From: Candidatus Sericytochromatia bacterium
GTDB taxonomy: Bacteria; Cyanobacteriota; Sericytochromatia; UBA7694
DNA: 64,000 nt
Direction: 5' to 3'
Assembly: GCA_018780035.1 (NCBI GenBank)
Contig: JADMKE010000051.1
Location: 1 to 64,000 of the forward strand
The translations under genes were made by a program, and so were the position numbers. Position 1 is the first letter of the stretch; each line of letters starts with the position of its first letter. The notes beneath the pieces were generated by a model. The model worked only from the letters and a program-made list of their open reading frames with translations, did not search any database and was not told the origin of the DNA. This document shows, one piece after another, positions 49,873-59,113 of the stretch.

Positions 49873-50562
49873 TCAGGCGCGTCCAGCGCTAAGACGGCGA
49901 CGGGCAGCAGGCCCAGCGGTGTTTTTTTGTTTTGTCGCGGGCGCTTTGCCTTTGCGCAAATGGCTGAAACGGTAGCGGTTCCACTGAAAAATGGCCAATG
50001 CCATCAAGCAAAGCAAGGTGATCTGCCAGGGCAATTGGGGCAGCACATAGGCCCCGATAAATTGCACAGGCACCATCTGAAAATAGACAGCGGCATAGAT
50101 CGCCCCCAAAACATGAATCATCACCAGGGTCAACACGGATGCCAATAAATAAGGGCCTGGCAAAGGCACACGGCGGGGGTGACGATGCAACAAAAGCCCA
50201 CAAAACCAAGCCGCCGGAATCAGGCTGATCAAATAGCCCGTGGTCGGCTGTTGCAAATACGCCAAACCACCGCCGTTATAATAAATCGGCAGGCCGACGA
50301 GGCCCAGAATCAAATAAACAATCATCGTCAAAGTGGCCAAAGGCGTACTCAAGAGCAAGATACAGGCCATCACCACCAGCAATTGCAAATTGGCAGTATA
50401 GCTGCCCGCGTAGAACCAGGAGCTGGTTAACCAGGGCTCAGCATCGGGCAATTGCGGGGCCAGAACAGAAAAATAGGGCATGCGCAGATGCACAAAGGTC
50501 GAGAGAATGAGAAGGGTGAGAAAGAGGGCCATCCCTTCGAGTCGAATCAGCACGCGCAGCAT
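49873..50562 (-). CDS. bioY: Biotin transporter BioY-like membrane protein
   Basis: 229 aa with about six hydrophobic helices. The BioY signature region is YLILGLVGLPIYYNGGGLAYLQ followed by TTGYLISLIPAAW, where the Gly-rich loop and TGY binding segment match biotin-specific S-components. AGGAG lies seven nt before the ATG at 50562. The C-terminus has an extra basic tail (about 200-229; RKGKAPATKQKN...ARRR) not usual in BioY. S-components work with an ECF energy module encoded elsewhere, or alone with low activity. The FecCD permease gene follows 74 nt downstream; both may be one cofactor-uptake unit. Confidence 0.85.
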   Translation of the reverse strand: MLRVLIRLEGMALFLTLLILSTFVHLRMPYFSVLAPQLPDAEPWLTSSWFYAGSYTANLQLLVVMACILLLSTPLATLTMIVYLILGLVGLPIYYNGGGLAYLQQPTTGYLISLIPAAWFCGLLLHRHPRRVPLPGPYLLASVLTLVMIHVLGAIYAAVYFQMVPVQFIGAYVLPQLPWQITLLCLMALAIFQWNRYRFSHLRKGKAPATKQKNTAGPAARRRLSAGRA

Positions 50563-50650
50563 GGGGTTGCTCCTGAAAAGCTTGGGTGTCTGACTATTCT
50601 AACATGAGACCCGGCTGCCTTTTCAGTGACAGGAAATCCAGATTTCGCCC

Positions 50651-53497
50651 TCAACAGCCATAGGGATAACAGCCCGAAGAATAAGGCAATTCAGCCTCTT
50701 CATAGGCCCCCATGCTAAAGCCCGCCCCAAAAGGCCGGGCGCGTCCGACAATATCCGAGGTCGGTGCCAAGGCCTGATTGGCAGCATCTGCCACCGCACT
50801 TGTGGGGGGAGGAATCAGCCCGTCATCATCGGTCATCCAGCGCTGATCGTTGCCCTGCGGGATTTCTACTTGATAAAAAGGAACCTGAGCAAGAGACATA
50901 TTCCCACCGAGATCCTGATAGCTAGAACCGGTCACCGGATAGGTCTGAATCCCTTGCAGCCCCTCTTCGAGGCCGTTATAAGCCAATTGCAATTGACCTC
51001 CGGCAATTGAAAGATCCCGACCCGGATTGTTCCAAAAGACACTGTTAAACAATTCCAAGCGCGTGGCGCTGTTGGTCGTGCCAATTGCGTTCCCAGCATT
51101 GTCGTTGTCGGTGTAATTGCCCACAAAAGTGCCCTGGGTCAGGCGGGGCTGTGCACCGAGCACAAACATCCCCCCCCCGCCATTGAGCGCATAATTATTC
51201 AAAAATACGATATTTTTGAGCACAGGAACAGAATCGCTATAGGTCTCGATTTGTAGGCCCCCACCGTATGCCGCCAGCGAATCAGAATTGGATGCGGTAT
51301 TGTTTTCAAAGACAATATTCTCAAGCAGCGGTGAACCACTGCCCGAAATGGCCATGCCCCCACCACTGCGATAGGCGTGATTGTCTCTCACAACCAAATT
51401 GCGCAAAGTAGGTGAGGCCTGTTCGGAGTAGATCCCCCCACCGTGCATCGCCAGATCGGGAGCATCGGCCTGACCTGCTTGGATCGTAAAGCCGTCCAAA
51501 ACAGCGCTGGCAGAAAGCCCCGAAACAGCTTGGACAACATGGTAGCTATTGTCAGAGCGCGCAGCCCCCTCCGGTTGATCATTGCCGTTTAAATCGCCAC
51601 TTAAGACCGTTAAGTTCTGTCTAAAATCCCGCTCTTGGCGATTCCGCTCTCCCCCGGCAAAACCGCCATAGAGAGCGACATCAGGTTTGAGCTGAAAGGC
51701 CAAATCCCGATTGCCTTCTGGTTCAGCTGGGGTATAACGGCCTTCTGTCACCCAAATTTCGTCGCCACTGGCAGCGGCAGCCAAGGCAGATTGCAAAGAG
51801 ACAAAAGCCTCTGCCCAGCTCAGGCCATTGCCTCTTTCGTTAAAAGCAGCCACCTCCCAGTTTTGGGCGGCCACAAACAGGACTTTATTGTTCACAGCAA
51901 AGCGACCTGGCGCTTCGAGCACCTCACCTTCACCCACAACAATTTCCAATTTGCCACTGCTTGCACCGGCAGGAACCTGAAGCTGAATTTCCGTCCCACT
52001 GAGCACGTTAAACGACGCCTCTGTCCCATTTAACTGGACCCTGGAGGTATTTTCCAAGCCCAAACCTGTGAGCGTAATCCAATCCCCGATCCGGCCACTG
52101 CTGGGCGATACAGCCGCAACACCCTTGCGGGAAAAACCCGTGTAGATCGCTGAGGATGTTCCCACTTGCACCTTGATCGTTTGTGGCCCCACAGGCCCTG
52201 CAGGTACACGCACTTCGAGTTCGCTCTCGGAAGCATTTAAGACTTCGGCCATTTGCTCCCCAATCCAGACCTGATTGCCTGCCAGGGTTGTGTGAAAACC
52301 ACTGCCCTGAATCACCAGCGTCTGGCCCACATACCTTTCAGAAGCCGACAATTCGCCAATGAAAGGCGTTTGAGCCACAAGCGTAATCAGGCCCAAATCG
52401 AGGTTCTGCCCACCGCTGAGCATAATTTGCCGTGGGCCCGGCGTTTGATAGTCTGTGCCCCCTTCGACCCCATAGGCCAAGGTCCAGCGTCCGGGACGCA
52501 GCCCCGCTAAGTTAAAAGGCCCATTGGCAGTGACCTCCAGAACAGGCTGGCTGAGATCAGAAGTTTGAATCAGCAGGTGATCCCCATTGGCCAAGCCCTG
52601 TACAGACCCCACCACCTGCCCCAAAGGCAGGGCATAATTTTTTTGGGCATCCAAGTGGGCCGGATCTCCACCCACAGCCAGCAGATCAGCCGCCAACAAA
52701 GCCACGTCGATTTGCAAAGGGTGTAAAAGAGTATAGAGGTAATTCGGGCGCGAACCCTGCAAACCGGTGATCTGATCCAGCCACTGCTGCAAGGCATTTA
52801 AATCGATGCCCTTGGCCAAGTCAGGAGCAGACAATAACAAACGGGTCAAAACCTGCGCCAGCGGTGTGGTGCGAAAAGTCACCTCACGGCTCACAGCCGT
52901 GCTCTCGGTCCCCACGGGAAAAACCGCTTCAATCGTCGATCCTGGAATGGGCATTTTATCGCTGTCAAAGGCCGTGATACTGGCGAAACGCAAGGCCCCA
53001 GCCGGAATATTTTCAAAGACAATGGTCAAGGGCTCGCCGGTATTTTCAATCAGATAGTCGCGTTCAGGCCGATCGGGGTCACGCAAAGCATTGAGCGGAT
53101 AAATGGGGTCTGTTTGGGGAGGGGCATTGAGACTGACCCGCAAATAGGCAAAGCTGGCAAAAGCGGGCTCAGTACCCGTGCCAGAACCAGAGCCAGAATC
53201 TTCGGGTGTCGGCGAACCTTGGATACGAAAGCTTTGAAACAATTTGCGTGGGACCTGAATACGCATCTGAATCGTGGCGGTTTGGTTTTTAACAGGCTGA
53301 ATGTCGAGTAAGCCCATCAAGGCCGGAAATGGTTTTCGGGCAGCGTTGAGTGGCAGAGAGTTGGGTTGCGTATTGGGTTGTGCAGTGGGCTGGGTAATCG
53401 GCGCAGAAACCAACCCCTGTGGCCCGCCCAGAGAGGTGGGTAGCGTCTGGCAGGCTGCCAGTGCAAGTGTTAAACAAACTCCATAAAACGTTTTCAT
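50651..53497 (-). CDS. Lipoprotein with IPT/TIG domains and a right-handed beta-helix
   Basis: 948 aa from the ATG at 53497, one nt after the upstream stop. Type II signal MKTFYGVCLTLALAAC (lipobox LAAC). After a Pro/Gln/Thr-rich stretch and an N-terminal beta domain (about 50-370), two IPT/TIG domains are visible (about 375-540; PFIGELSASERYVGQTLVIQ and VAAVSPSSGRIGDWITLTG). A pectate-lyase-like beta-helix follows (about 560-870), with repeats such as GGGIYSEQASPTLRNLVVRD, GGGMAISGSGSPLLENIVFE and GGGLQIE...PVLKNIVFLN. The tail closes with CYPYGC. Such architectures are usual for surface proteins that bind or degrade glycans; no active site was identified. Second gene of a two-lipoprotein operon. 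Confidence 0.85.
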   Translation of the reverse strand: MKTFYGVCLTLALAACQTLPTSLGGPQGLVSAPITQPTAQPNTQPNSLPLNAARKPFPALMGLLDIQPVKNQTATIQMRIQVPRKLFQSFRIQGSPTPEDSGSGSGTGTEPAFASFAYLRVSLNAPPQTDPIYPLNALRDPDRPERDYLIENTGEPLTIVFENIPAGALRFASITAFDSDKMPIPGSTIEAVFPVGTESTAVSREVTFRTTPLAQVLTRLLLSAPDLAKGIDLNALQQWLDQITGLQGSRPNYLYTLLHPLQIDVALLAADLLAVGGDPAHLDAQKNYALPLGQVVGSVQGLANGDHLLIQTSDLSQPVLEVTANGPFNLAGLRPGRWTLAYGVEGGTDYQTPGPRQIMLSGGQNLDLGLITLVAQTPFIGELSASERYVGQTLVIQGSGFHTTLAGNQVWIGEQMAEVLNASESELEVRVPAGPVGPQTIKVQVGTSSAIYTGFSRKGVAAVSPSSGRIGDWITLTGLGLENTSRVQLNGTEASFNVLSGTEIQLQVPAGASSGKLEIVVGEGEVLEAPGRFAVNNKVLFVAAQNWEVAAFNERGNGLSWAEAFVSLQSALAAAASGDEIWVTEGRYTPAEPEGNRDLAFQLKPDVALYGGFAGGERNRQERDFRQNLTVLSGDLNGNDQPEGAARSDNSYHVVQAVSGLSASAVLDGFTIQAGQADAPDLAMHGGGIYSEQASPTLRNLVVRDNHAYRSGGGMAISGSGSPLLENIVFENNTASNSDSLAAYGGGLQIETYSDSVPVLKNIVFLNNYALNGGGGMFVLGAQPRLTQGTFVGNYTDNDNAGNAIGTTNSATRLELFNSVFWNNPGRDLSIAGGQLQLAYNGLEEGLQGIQTYPVTGSSYQDLGGNMSLAQVPFYQVEIPQGNDQRWMTDDDGLIPPPTSAVADAANQALAPTSDIVGRARPFGAGFSMGAYEEAELPYSSGCYPYGC

Positions 53498-53498
53498 G

Positions 53499-55052
53499 TT
53501 AGTGATAACCTCCCTCAAGTTGTACCGCGCCGGTTTGAATCACAATGGCTGTCGCAAAACTGCCACTGGCTGTCTGGACCTGGATCTGTCCCTGACGGGC
53601 CAAAGCAGGGATTTCCACTTGAATCTCGTGTTCGGTCAAAGACACCACCGGGGCAGCGTAAGCCCCATCAAAAATCACCTGCAGTGGAGGATAAAAATGC
53701 TGTCCACGCAGAATCAGTCGGCTGCCAATCTGGGCCTGAAGCGGACTGACCGACTCCAGCACAGGGGCAGGCAAAGGGGTGGCTGTCGGAACGGGATCGG
53801 CACCGCCACCTGTGGTACGGGCACCTGTTGCCAAGGTTTGAGCGACCAAAGTCACCGCTCCACTCTCACCCGCTTGATTGCGGGCCCGCAACAGAAAGTG
53901 GTAGCTCGTCTGTGGGCTGAGTCCATTCAGAGAATAGCTTGTATAGTTAAGACTGTCACTCAATAATTGCCCATCCAGACTCAAACTATAAGCCGCTGCC
54001 CCCCTGACAGGATCCCAGGTCAAACGCAGATAGCTGTCTCCCGCCTCCGCCAGATAAAAAGCCAAAGGAGAGGCCGGTGCCGTTGCTGGCGAGCCACTGA
54101 CCTCTGGGCTGGGAGAAAGTGTCACCTGCGGAGAAGCCGAGATCTGCGGGGCAGGAGAGCCCGATGCCGCCACAGGTGGGCCAACAACTGGAGATGGCAA
54201 GCCAGAGGCATTGCCAGCACTGCGTTTGCGATCCAATTCGGCCTGAATTCGGGCCCGCAAAACAGAGTTTAATTGAGCAGAGCCAAGCAAACGCGTCAAT
54301 TGGGGATTGCCCATCAAGGCCAAAATACGCACCTGCATACCTTCGGGTTGGCCGGAGAGCCATTCAGGTATAAAAGCCTGCCAGCTCTCCAAGAGCGTTT
54401 CAGCGAAAAAGGGGGCCTTCAGTGGCAAACTCCCTGTCAGTTTTTGCTCAAGCCACTCTCCCCATTGTGTCTGGCCTTGGGGACGCGCACGCAGGCGCAA
54501 GAGGCCCTCTTCAGCGGGGATATCCGGCAGATTAAGGCCCCCTTGATCGACGGGCAAAAGCAAAGTATAACGCCAGGGCTGTGCATCACGAAGGGCCTTG
54601 CCGCTGAGTTCCAATTCCAACTCCAAGGGCAAAGGCCAAGCAGCCTGAAAATCGAGTTGCAAAGGGTTTAAAATCCCGACCAGTTCCATTTCGGCCTGGG
54701 TCAACAGGGCTGGACGAATCTCCACCGACACGCGGGCCCGGCTCAAGGCCTTGTGTTCATCATAGGCCACAACCGTGACCTCTTTGGGGCCCACGGGCAA
54801 AGACAGACGGTAGCTGTGCGCACTGGGCAATAAAGCGTTTATTTCGGTTTCCAGTGGCTGGCTCAGGCCCGCGCCACGAATGGAGATCCGAAAGAAGCGG
54901 GTCTGCTCAGGTATTGCAACCAGCTTGAAGCTGGCAGAGGGAGGCGCCCAACGAAAAGCCAATTGCCCCACCGGCGAAGGAGAGACAGCGCCAAGCTGAC
55001 AGCCTTCCAAGCTGATGATCAAAGCCAAAAGTCCCAGCCAACGACCAGCCAT
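53499..55052 (-). CDS. Lipoprotein with Fn3 and IPT/TIG domains
   Basis: 517 aa from the ATG at 55052, decided by AGGAGG eight nt upstream; longer frames have no SD or signal. Signal MAGRWLGLLALIISLEGC (lipobox LEGC). The N-terminal half (about 25-290) is unassigned beta-rich. A Pro/Ser/Ala-rich linker (about 295-345) joins it to a fibronectin type III-like domain (DSYLRLTWDPVRGAAAYSLS...SYHFLLRARNQAGESG) and a C-terminal IPT/TIG domain (LESVSPLQAQIGSRLILRGQ). Likely surface-exposed, lipid-anchored. It shares the TIG type with its downstream neighbour, and the two start codons are arranged for coupled translation (1 nt apart). Function unknown. Confidence 0.85.
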   Translation of the reverse strand: MAGRWLGLLALIISLEGCQLGAVSPSPVGQLAFRWAPPSASFKLVAIPEQTRFFRISIRGAGLSQPLETEINALLPSAHSYRLSLPVGPKEVTVVAYDEHKALSRARVSVEIRPALLTQAEMELVGILNPLQLDFQAAWPLPLELELELSGKALRDAQPWRYTLLLPVDQGGLNLPDIPAEEGLLRLRARPQGQTQWGEWLEQKLTGSLPLKAPFFAETLLESWQAFIPEWLSGQPEGMQVRILALMGNPQLTRLLGSAQLNSVLRARIQAELDRKRSAGNASGLPSPVVGPPVAASGSPAPQISASPQVTLSPSPEVSGSPATAPASPLAFYLAEAGDSYLRLTWDPVRGAAAYSLSLDGQLLSDSLNYTSYSLNGLSPQTSYHFLLRARNQAGESGAVTLVAQTLATGARTTGGGADPVPTATPLPAPVLESVSPLQAQIGSRLILRGQHFYPPLQVIFDGAYAAPVVSLTEHEIQVEIPALARQGQIQVQTASGSFATAIVIQTGAVQLEGGYH

Positions 55053-55114
55053 GATGTGTTCCTCCTGAGAAGATCTCTCCATCCTCAGTGTAGGGGCTTT
55101 TGTGCGGGTCTTCC

Positions 55115-55151
55115 TTGAGATCAATCAAGTTCTGCACTTGATTTTAATCAG
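55115..55151. promoter_or_regulatory. Two tandem FNR/CRP-family-like boxes
   Basis: TTGAGATCAATCAA (55115-55128) and TTGATTTTAATCAG (55138-55151), each one mismatch from TTGAT-N4-ATCAA, centred 23 bp apart. They lie between the divergent lipoprotein operon (start 55052) and the binding-protein gene (start 55262), so they could serve either or both. Confidence 0.45.
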
Positions 55152-55261
55152 CAAATCAGGGGCAGGGATCTGCCTTGCCTTCGGGCCCGCAGAGCCAGAA
55201 CCGGGAATATGCTAAACTACAGAGCAAACCCCATTATTCTATCGTCGGGAGAGAGACCCCT

Positions 55262-56992
55262 ATGCAGCTCGTTAAACCGTGGATTCGCTTGAGTATCGCC
55301 GCTTTGTGCACAGGGGCATTGATCTCTCCGCTGAGCGCCTGTCGCCCTCCCGACAGCCATAAAAAGGTCTACCGCAGCGCCTTTGAAGGGGATGTGCCCT
55401 CGCTTGACCCGATTCAAATTGGCGATACCCAGTCCCACGATGTCGGCCACAATATTTACAATGGCCTTGTGCGCTACCGTCCCCGGATCACGGGCCCCAA
55501 TCAAAGACTCTCGGATCTTGTGCCCGATCTGGCGGAGTCTTGGAAAATTTCGCCCGATGGCAAAACCTATACCTTTCACTTGCGCAAAGGCGTCAAATTC
55601 CACAATGGTGACGCATTCACCGCTTCCGACGTCAAATTTTCGATTGAACGTCTGGCCGATCCCCGCAACGCTTCCAAAGGCATGTGGACCCTCGACGGAC
55701 TTTCATTGGCCGGGCTCGAAGCCTACCAAAAGGCCTGCCAAGCAGGCAAAGAAGTCCATCTTGACAGCGTCAAGGTCATCGATGAACACACGGTATCGAT
55801 CACCCTCAAAGACGTCATTCCCTTTGCTTTACATGTTTTGGCCATGTCGTATTATTACGTGGTCCCCCAAAACGAAGTCAAAAAATGGAAAGACCAATTT
55901 TCTTTTCACGCCACCGGCACAGGCCCCTTTATGCTCAAAGAGTGGAAGTCCAACCAAAAATTGGTGCTGGTTAAAAACCCGAATTTCTTTGAAGAAGGCA
56001 TTCCCAAACTCGACGAATTGCGCTTTTATATCGTGCCCAGCGAAGACATCCGCTTGCTCTGGTTTGAAAACGGCGAATTGGAGCATCTCGAACCCCCAAT
56101 TCCCGCCGCCAGCTTTGATCGCATCTTGACCGATCCGCATTGGAACAAACTCGGCAATAAAGCCATTCGCAAAATCGAAAGCCTGAATGATCCCGCCCAG
56201 TCCAACGTGATCAAAGACAAAGAATGGACCATTCAGTATTTGGGCATGGATACCCAATCCGAGCCCTTTAAAGACAAAACCGTGCGTCAGGCCTTTAATT
56301 TTGCCGTGAATAAACGCAAGATTATCGACGTGGTGCGCAACGGACGCGGAATTCCAGCCCGCGGTGTTTTGCCCAATGGCTTTCCGGCGTTTAAACCCGA
56401 CCGCGCCATTCCCTACCCCTATGACCTGAACAAAGCCAAAGCCATGATGGCCCAGGCTGGTTGGACCGACAGCAATGGCGATGGCATTCTCGACAAAAAT
56501 GGCAAGCCGTTAAAAGTGACCTTTTGGCACAACCAGAGCGCCATTTACGCCATGTTGGGTGCCGCCGTACAAGCCGATTTGCGCGATCTAGGCGTGGATA
56601 TCGAGGTCAAATCAATGGAATGGGCCTCGTATATCGAAAAGATCAAACGCAACGAAGCGACTTTTTTCAGATTCGGCTGGGCCGCAGATTATCCCGATCC
56701 CGACAATTACCTCTGGACCCTGTTTAATAGCAAAAACATCGGCCAGGATAACGTGACCCGCTATAAAAATCCGACCTTTGACACCTTGGTCAACAAGGCC
56801 CGCACCACCGTCAACTGGTCTGAGCGTGAAAAACTCTATCAAGACGCTGAGAGCATGCTCATCGAAGATGCCCCTTGGATCTTCTTGTACACCAATGTCG
56901 AATACAAACTCGTCCAACCTTATGTGCGCGGCCAGCAGATGCATCCGCTGATCCGCAATGAGATGAGTTTTGTTGAAATCGCTCCCCACTAA
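55262..56992 (+). CDS. ABC-transporter solute-binding lipoprotein, family 5 (OppA/DppA type)
   Basis: 576 aa from the ATG at 55262, with GGGAGAG about nine nt upstream. Signal MQLVKPWIRLSIAALCTGALISPLSAC (lipobox LSAC). The mature protein shows family 5 binding-protein segments: EGDVPSLDPIQIGDTQSHDV, LVPDLAESWKISPDGKTYTF, HLRKGVKFHNGDAFTASDVK, and near the C-terminus DFRFGWAAD-like FFRFGWAADYPDPDNYL. These proteins bind peptides, nickel or sugars for import. No permease or ATPase gene is adjacent, so the transport partners lie elsewhere. A short TATGCT is near the start but no clear promoter was placed. Two FNR-like boxes lie 110-150 nt upstream. Confidence 0.94.
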   Translation: MQLVKPWIRLSIAALCTGALISPLSACRPPDSHKKVYRSAFEGDVPSLDPIQIGDTQSHDVGHNIYNGLVRYRPRITGPNQRLSDLVPDLAESWKISPDGKTYTFHLRKGVKFHNGDAFTASDVKFSIERLADPRNASKGMWTLDGLSLAGLEAYQKACQAGKEVHLDSVKVIDEHTVSITLKDVIPFALHVLAMSYYYVVPQNEVKKWKDQFSFHATGTGPFMLKEWKSNQKLVLVKNPNFFEEGIPKLDELRFYIVPSEDIRLLWFENGELEHLEPPIPAASFDRILTDPHWNKLGNKAIRKIESLNDPAQSNVIKDKEWTIQYLGMDTQSEPFKDKTVRQAFNFAVNKRKIIDVVRNGRGIPARGVLPNGFPAFKPDRAIPYPYDLNKAKAMMAQAGWTDSNGDGILDKNGKPLKVTFWHNQSAIYAMLGAAVQADLRDLGVDIEVKSMEWASYIEKIKRNEATFFRFGWAADYPDPDNYLWTLFNSKNIGQDNVTRYKNPTFDTLVNKARTTVNWSEREKLYQDAESMLIEDAPWIFLYTNVEYKLVQPYVRGQQMHPLIRNEMSFVEIAPH

Positions 56993-57015
56993 ACCCACAG
57001 AAGCCAGAAAAATTC

Positions 57016-57855
57016 ATGACCACCGAAGACCGTTTGATTCAATGGTACCCTGGGCATATTGCCAAGGCCCAACGCCAACTCAAAGAAAAACTCACCCTCG
57101 TCGACTGCGTGGTTGAATTGGTGGATGCCCGTCTGCCCAAAAGCAGTCATTTTCCCTTTGTCGATGAATTGCTCGGACAAAAACCCCGCATCATGGCTAT
57201 CAACAAATCCGATCTGGCTCCGCAAGAGAGCCTCGAAGCGGCTTTGGCCTATTGGCGTGAAAAGGGGTTCCCAACAGTGGCCCTGAATATTCCGGGCCGT
57301 GAGGGCGTGCAGGAATTGCGTAAAGAGCTGGGTCTCTATCATGCTGCGCTGTCTGCCAAGATGAAACAGCGGGGGCGCATCCCCCGCAAATTGCGCACCT
57401 TGATCATGGGGCTGCCCAATGTGGGCAAATCGACCCTGATCAATGCCCTGATCAACAAGCGCTCGATGAAAGTCGGCGACAAACCCGGCGTGACCAAAAG
57501 CATGCAATGGGTGAGCATTGCCAAAGACCTGGAATTGCTCGACAGTCCGGGGGTGATTCCCCCCAAACTCGAAGATCAACATGTGGCCCTCAAACTGGCC
57601 CTGATTGGCTCAGTCAGTGAACACTCAGCCCCGCCTGTGCAATTGGCCGAACTGGGCTTGCAGCTTTTACACACGGAGTTTCCAGGTTATTTGCAAAAGG
57701 CCTTTGGCCAGGAGCCGATTTACCTGCCTGAGATCGGCAGACAGCGCAACTTCTTGCAAAAAGGCGGAGAGATCGATCTCGACCGCACCGCCATTTCTTT
57801 TCTGAGTGATCTGCGCAGTGGCAAATTGCCTGTGCTCTGTCTCGAAAAAATCTGA
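57016..57855 (+). CDS. rbgA: Ribosome biogenesis GTPase RbgA/YlqF
   Basis: 279 aa. Circularly permuted GTPase, recognisable by the order of motifs: NKSDLA (G4, about 68-73) comes before the P-loop GLPNVGKST (G1), then DKPGVTK (G2) and DSPGVI (G3). The N-terminus IQWYPGHIAKAQRQLKEKL and LVDARLPKSSHFP are diagnostic. It helps assemble the 50S ribosomal subunit in Gram-positive models. The C-terminal helical domain is short but complete. The SD is weak. It follows the binding-protein gene by 23 nt and may share its transcript; the next gene has its own promoter overlapping this gene's end. Confidence 0.95.
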   Translation: MTTEDRLIQWYPGHIAKAQRQLKEKLTLVDCVVELVDARLPKSSHFPFVDELLGQKPRIMAINKSDLAPQESLEAALAYWREKGFPTVALNIPGREGVQELRKELGLYHAALSAKMKQRGRIPRKLRTLIMGLPNVGKSTLINALINKRSMKVGDKPGVTKSMQWVSIAKDLELLDSPGVIPPKLEDQHVALKLALIGSVSEHSAPPVQLAELGLQLLHTEFPGYLQKAFGQEPIYLPEIGRQRNFLQKGGEIDLDRTAISFLSDLRSGKLPVLCLEKI

Positions 57856-57857
57856 AT

Positions 57858-57886
57858 TTGCATCCTGTTGCGCTTGGGCCTACAAT
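57858..57886 (+). promoter_or_regulatory. Sigma-70-type promoter for the cNMP-binding/HATPase gene
   Basis: TTGCAT, 17-nt spacer and TACAAT, beginning just after the rbgA stop and ending 45 nt before the next ATG (57932), which has AGGGG upstream. Spacing and sequence fit a housekeeping promoter. Confidence 0.7.
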
Positions 57887-57931
57887 TGAAAGAGGTCTAT
57901 CGACCTTCAATTCTTTTGCAGGGGCTTAACC

Positions 57932-59092
57932 ATGGAATTATTGTATGGATTGCTTCATAAAATTCCCTTTTTTCAAAATCTTCCCTTCGAGACCTTAAAA
58001 TCGCTGGTCGACAGTGGTGCTGTGATCAACCATGAAGCGGATCACCTGCTCTTTCGCGAAGATGATCCCGGTGATGCCCTCTACCTGATCTTGACCGGTG
58101 AAGTCTCCATTTTGGCCCGCAACGACCAAGGCGAAGATGCCCCCCTGGCCACCTTAACTGCCGGAGAGTTTTTTGGCGAATTGGCCCTGGCTGAAGGGGG
58201 CGTACGCACCGCGACAGCCGTCACTTTAAGCCCCTGTCAGCTCTTTGCCCTCAACCGCGATGCGTTTTTCCGCCAATTGGCGGCCTCGCCCGAATTGCTC
58301 TCGCAGGTGATTGGCGCCATCAGCCAAAAGGTACGCGGGGTAAATCACCACCTTTTTCAAGAACAATTGCAAAAGCAAACCCTGCAATTGGAAATGGGAC
58401 GGGTTCAGCGTCAGACCATTGCCCGCATGGTCCAAGGCCTCTCCCAAGAGGTCGCAGTGCCCCTGGTCGAAGCCCAAAGCCAGCTCGAAAAGCTCCTGGT
58501 CGGCCTGCCCGAAGCCAAACAAGAGGCCTGTGAAGATATTCGCCTCTTACTCGGACGCGCCCTGATGCTGGTGCAATCGCTGCAATCTGTGGCCCCTGCT
58601 GAGGTGCTTTCCCGCCGCCAAGCCGTCAATTGGCCTCAATTTTGGAGCCGCCTGCAGGAATTGTACCGGGTGACCAGTTTGCGCCGACTGCCGCTTGAAC
58701 TCCATGTCTCAGCTGATGCCGCCAGTCAAATTTGGCAGGGCTATCCAGCCCAATTGGCAGAAGCCCTGATGCATTTACTCAATAATTGTGAGGCCCATGC
58801 GTATCCGCTCTCAGATGATGAGCCTGTGCGCTTGATTTTGGACTTTGAAGATTCACGGTTTGTCTTGCGCGTGCAAGATTTTGGGCTGGGCATGGCCCCC
58901 GAGATTTTGCCCCAGGTGTGTTCCCCGTTTTTCTCGACCCGCAAACAAGAAGGCTATAGCGGCATGGGACTGGCCATTGTCGATAACCTCGTCAGTTCAG
59001 TCCTGGGAGGCAGCATGACGATCGACTCCGAAGCGGGCGCAGGCACAACCGTGATCCTGCATTTTCCGCAGGAAGCCCCTGCACAAAACTAA
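57932..59092 (+). CDS. cNMP-binding protein with histidine-kinase ATPase; phosphoacceptor His replaced
   Basis: 386 aa, soluble. N-terminal cyclic-nucleotide-binding fold (about 10-125): ALYLILTGEVSIL and FFGELALAEGGVRTATAV, where the GEL and R...A residues of the phosphate-binding cassette are conserved. A helical segment follows with the HisKA-like motif MVQGLSQEVAVPL; the His expected in (S/A)HE..xPL is Gln about 172. The ATPase domain has N-box LMHLLNNCEAHA, G1 VQDFGLGMAP, F-box FFSTRKQEG and G2 GMGLAIVDNL, all intact. So ATP binding seems preserved but classical autophosphorylation at the usual His is not possible. It may act on a partner, signal by nucleotide binding, or be a pseudo-kinase. 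Own promoter. Confidence 0.88.
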   Translation: MELLYGLLHKIPFFQNLPFETLKSLVDSGAVINHEADHLLFREDDPGDALYLILTGEVSILARNDQGEDAPLATLTAGEFFGELALAEGGVRTATAVTLSPCQLFALNRDAFFRQLAASPELLSQVIGAISQKVRGVNHHLFQEQLQKQTLQLEMGRVQRQTIARMVQGLSQEVAVPLVEAQSQLEKLLVGLPEAKQEACEDIRLLLGRALMLVQSLQSVAPAEVLSRRQAVNWPQFWSRLQELYRVTSLRRLPLELHVSADAASQIWQGYPAQLAEALMHLLNNCEAHAYPLSDDEPVRLILDFEDSRFVLRVQDFGLGMAPEILPQVCSPFFSTRKQEGYSGMGLAIVDNLVSSVLGGSMTIDSEAGAGTTVILHFPQEAPAQN

Positions 59093-59113
59093 ACCCTCTG
59101 GCACTGCCGACAG

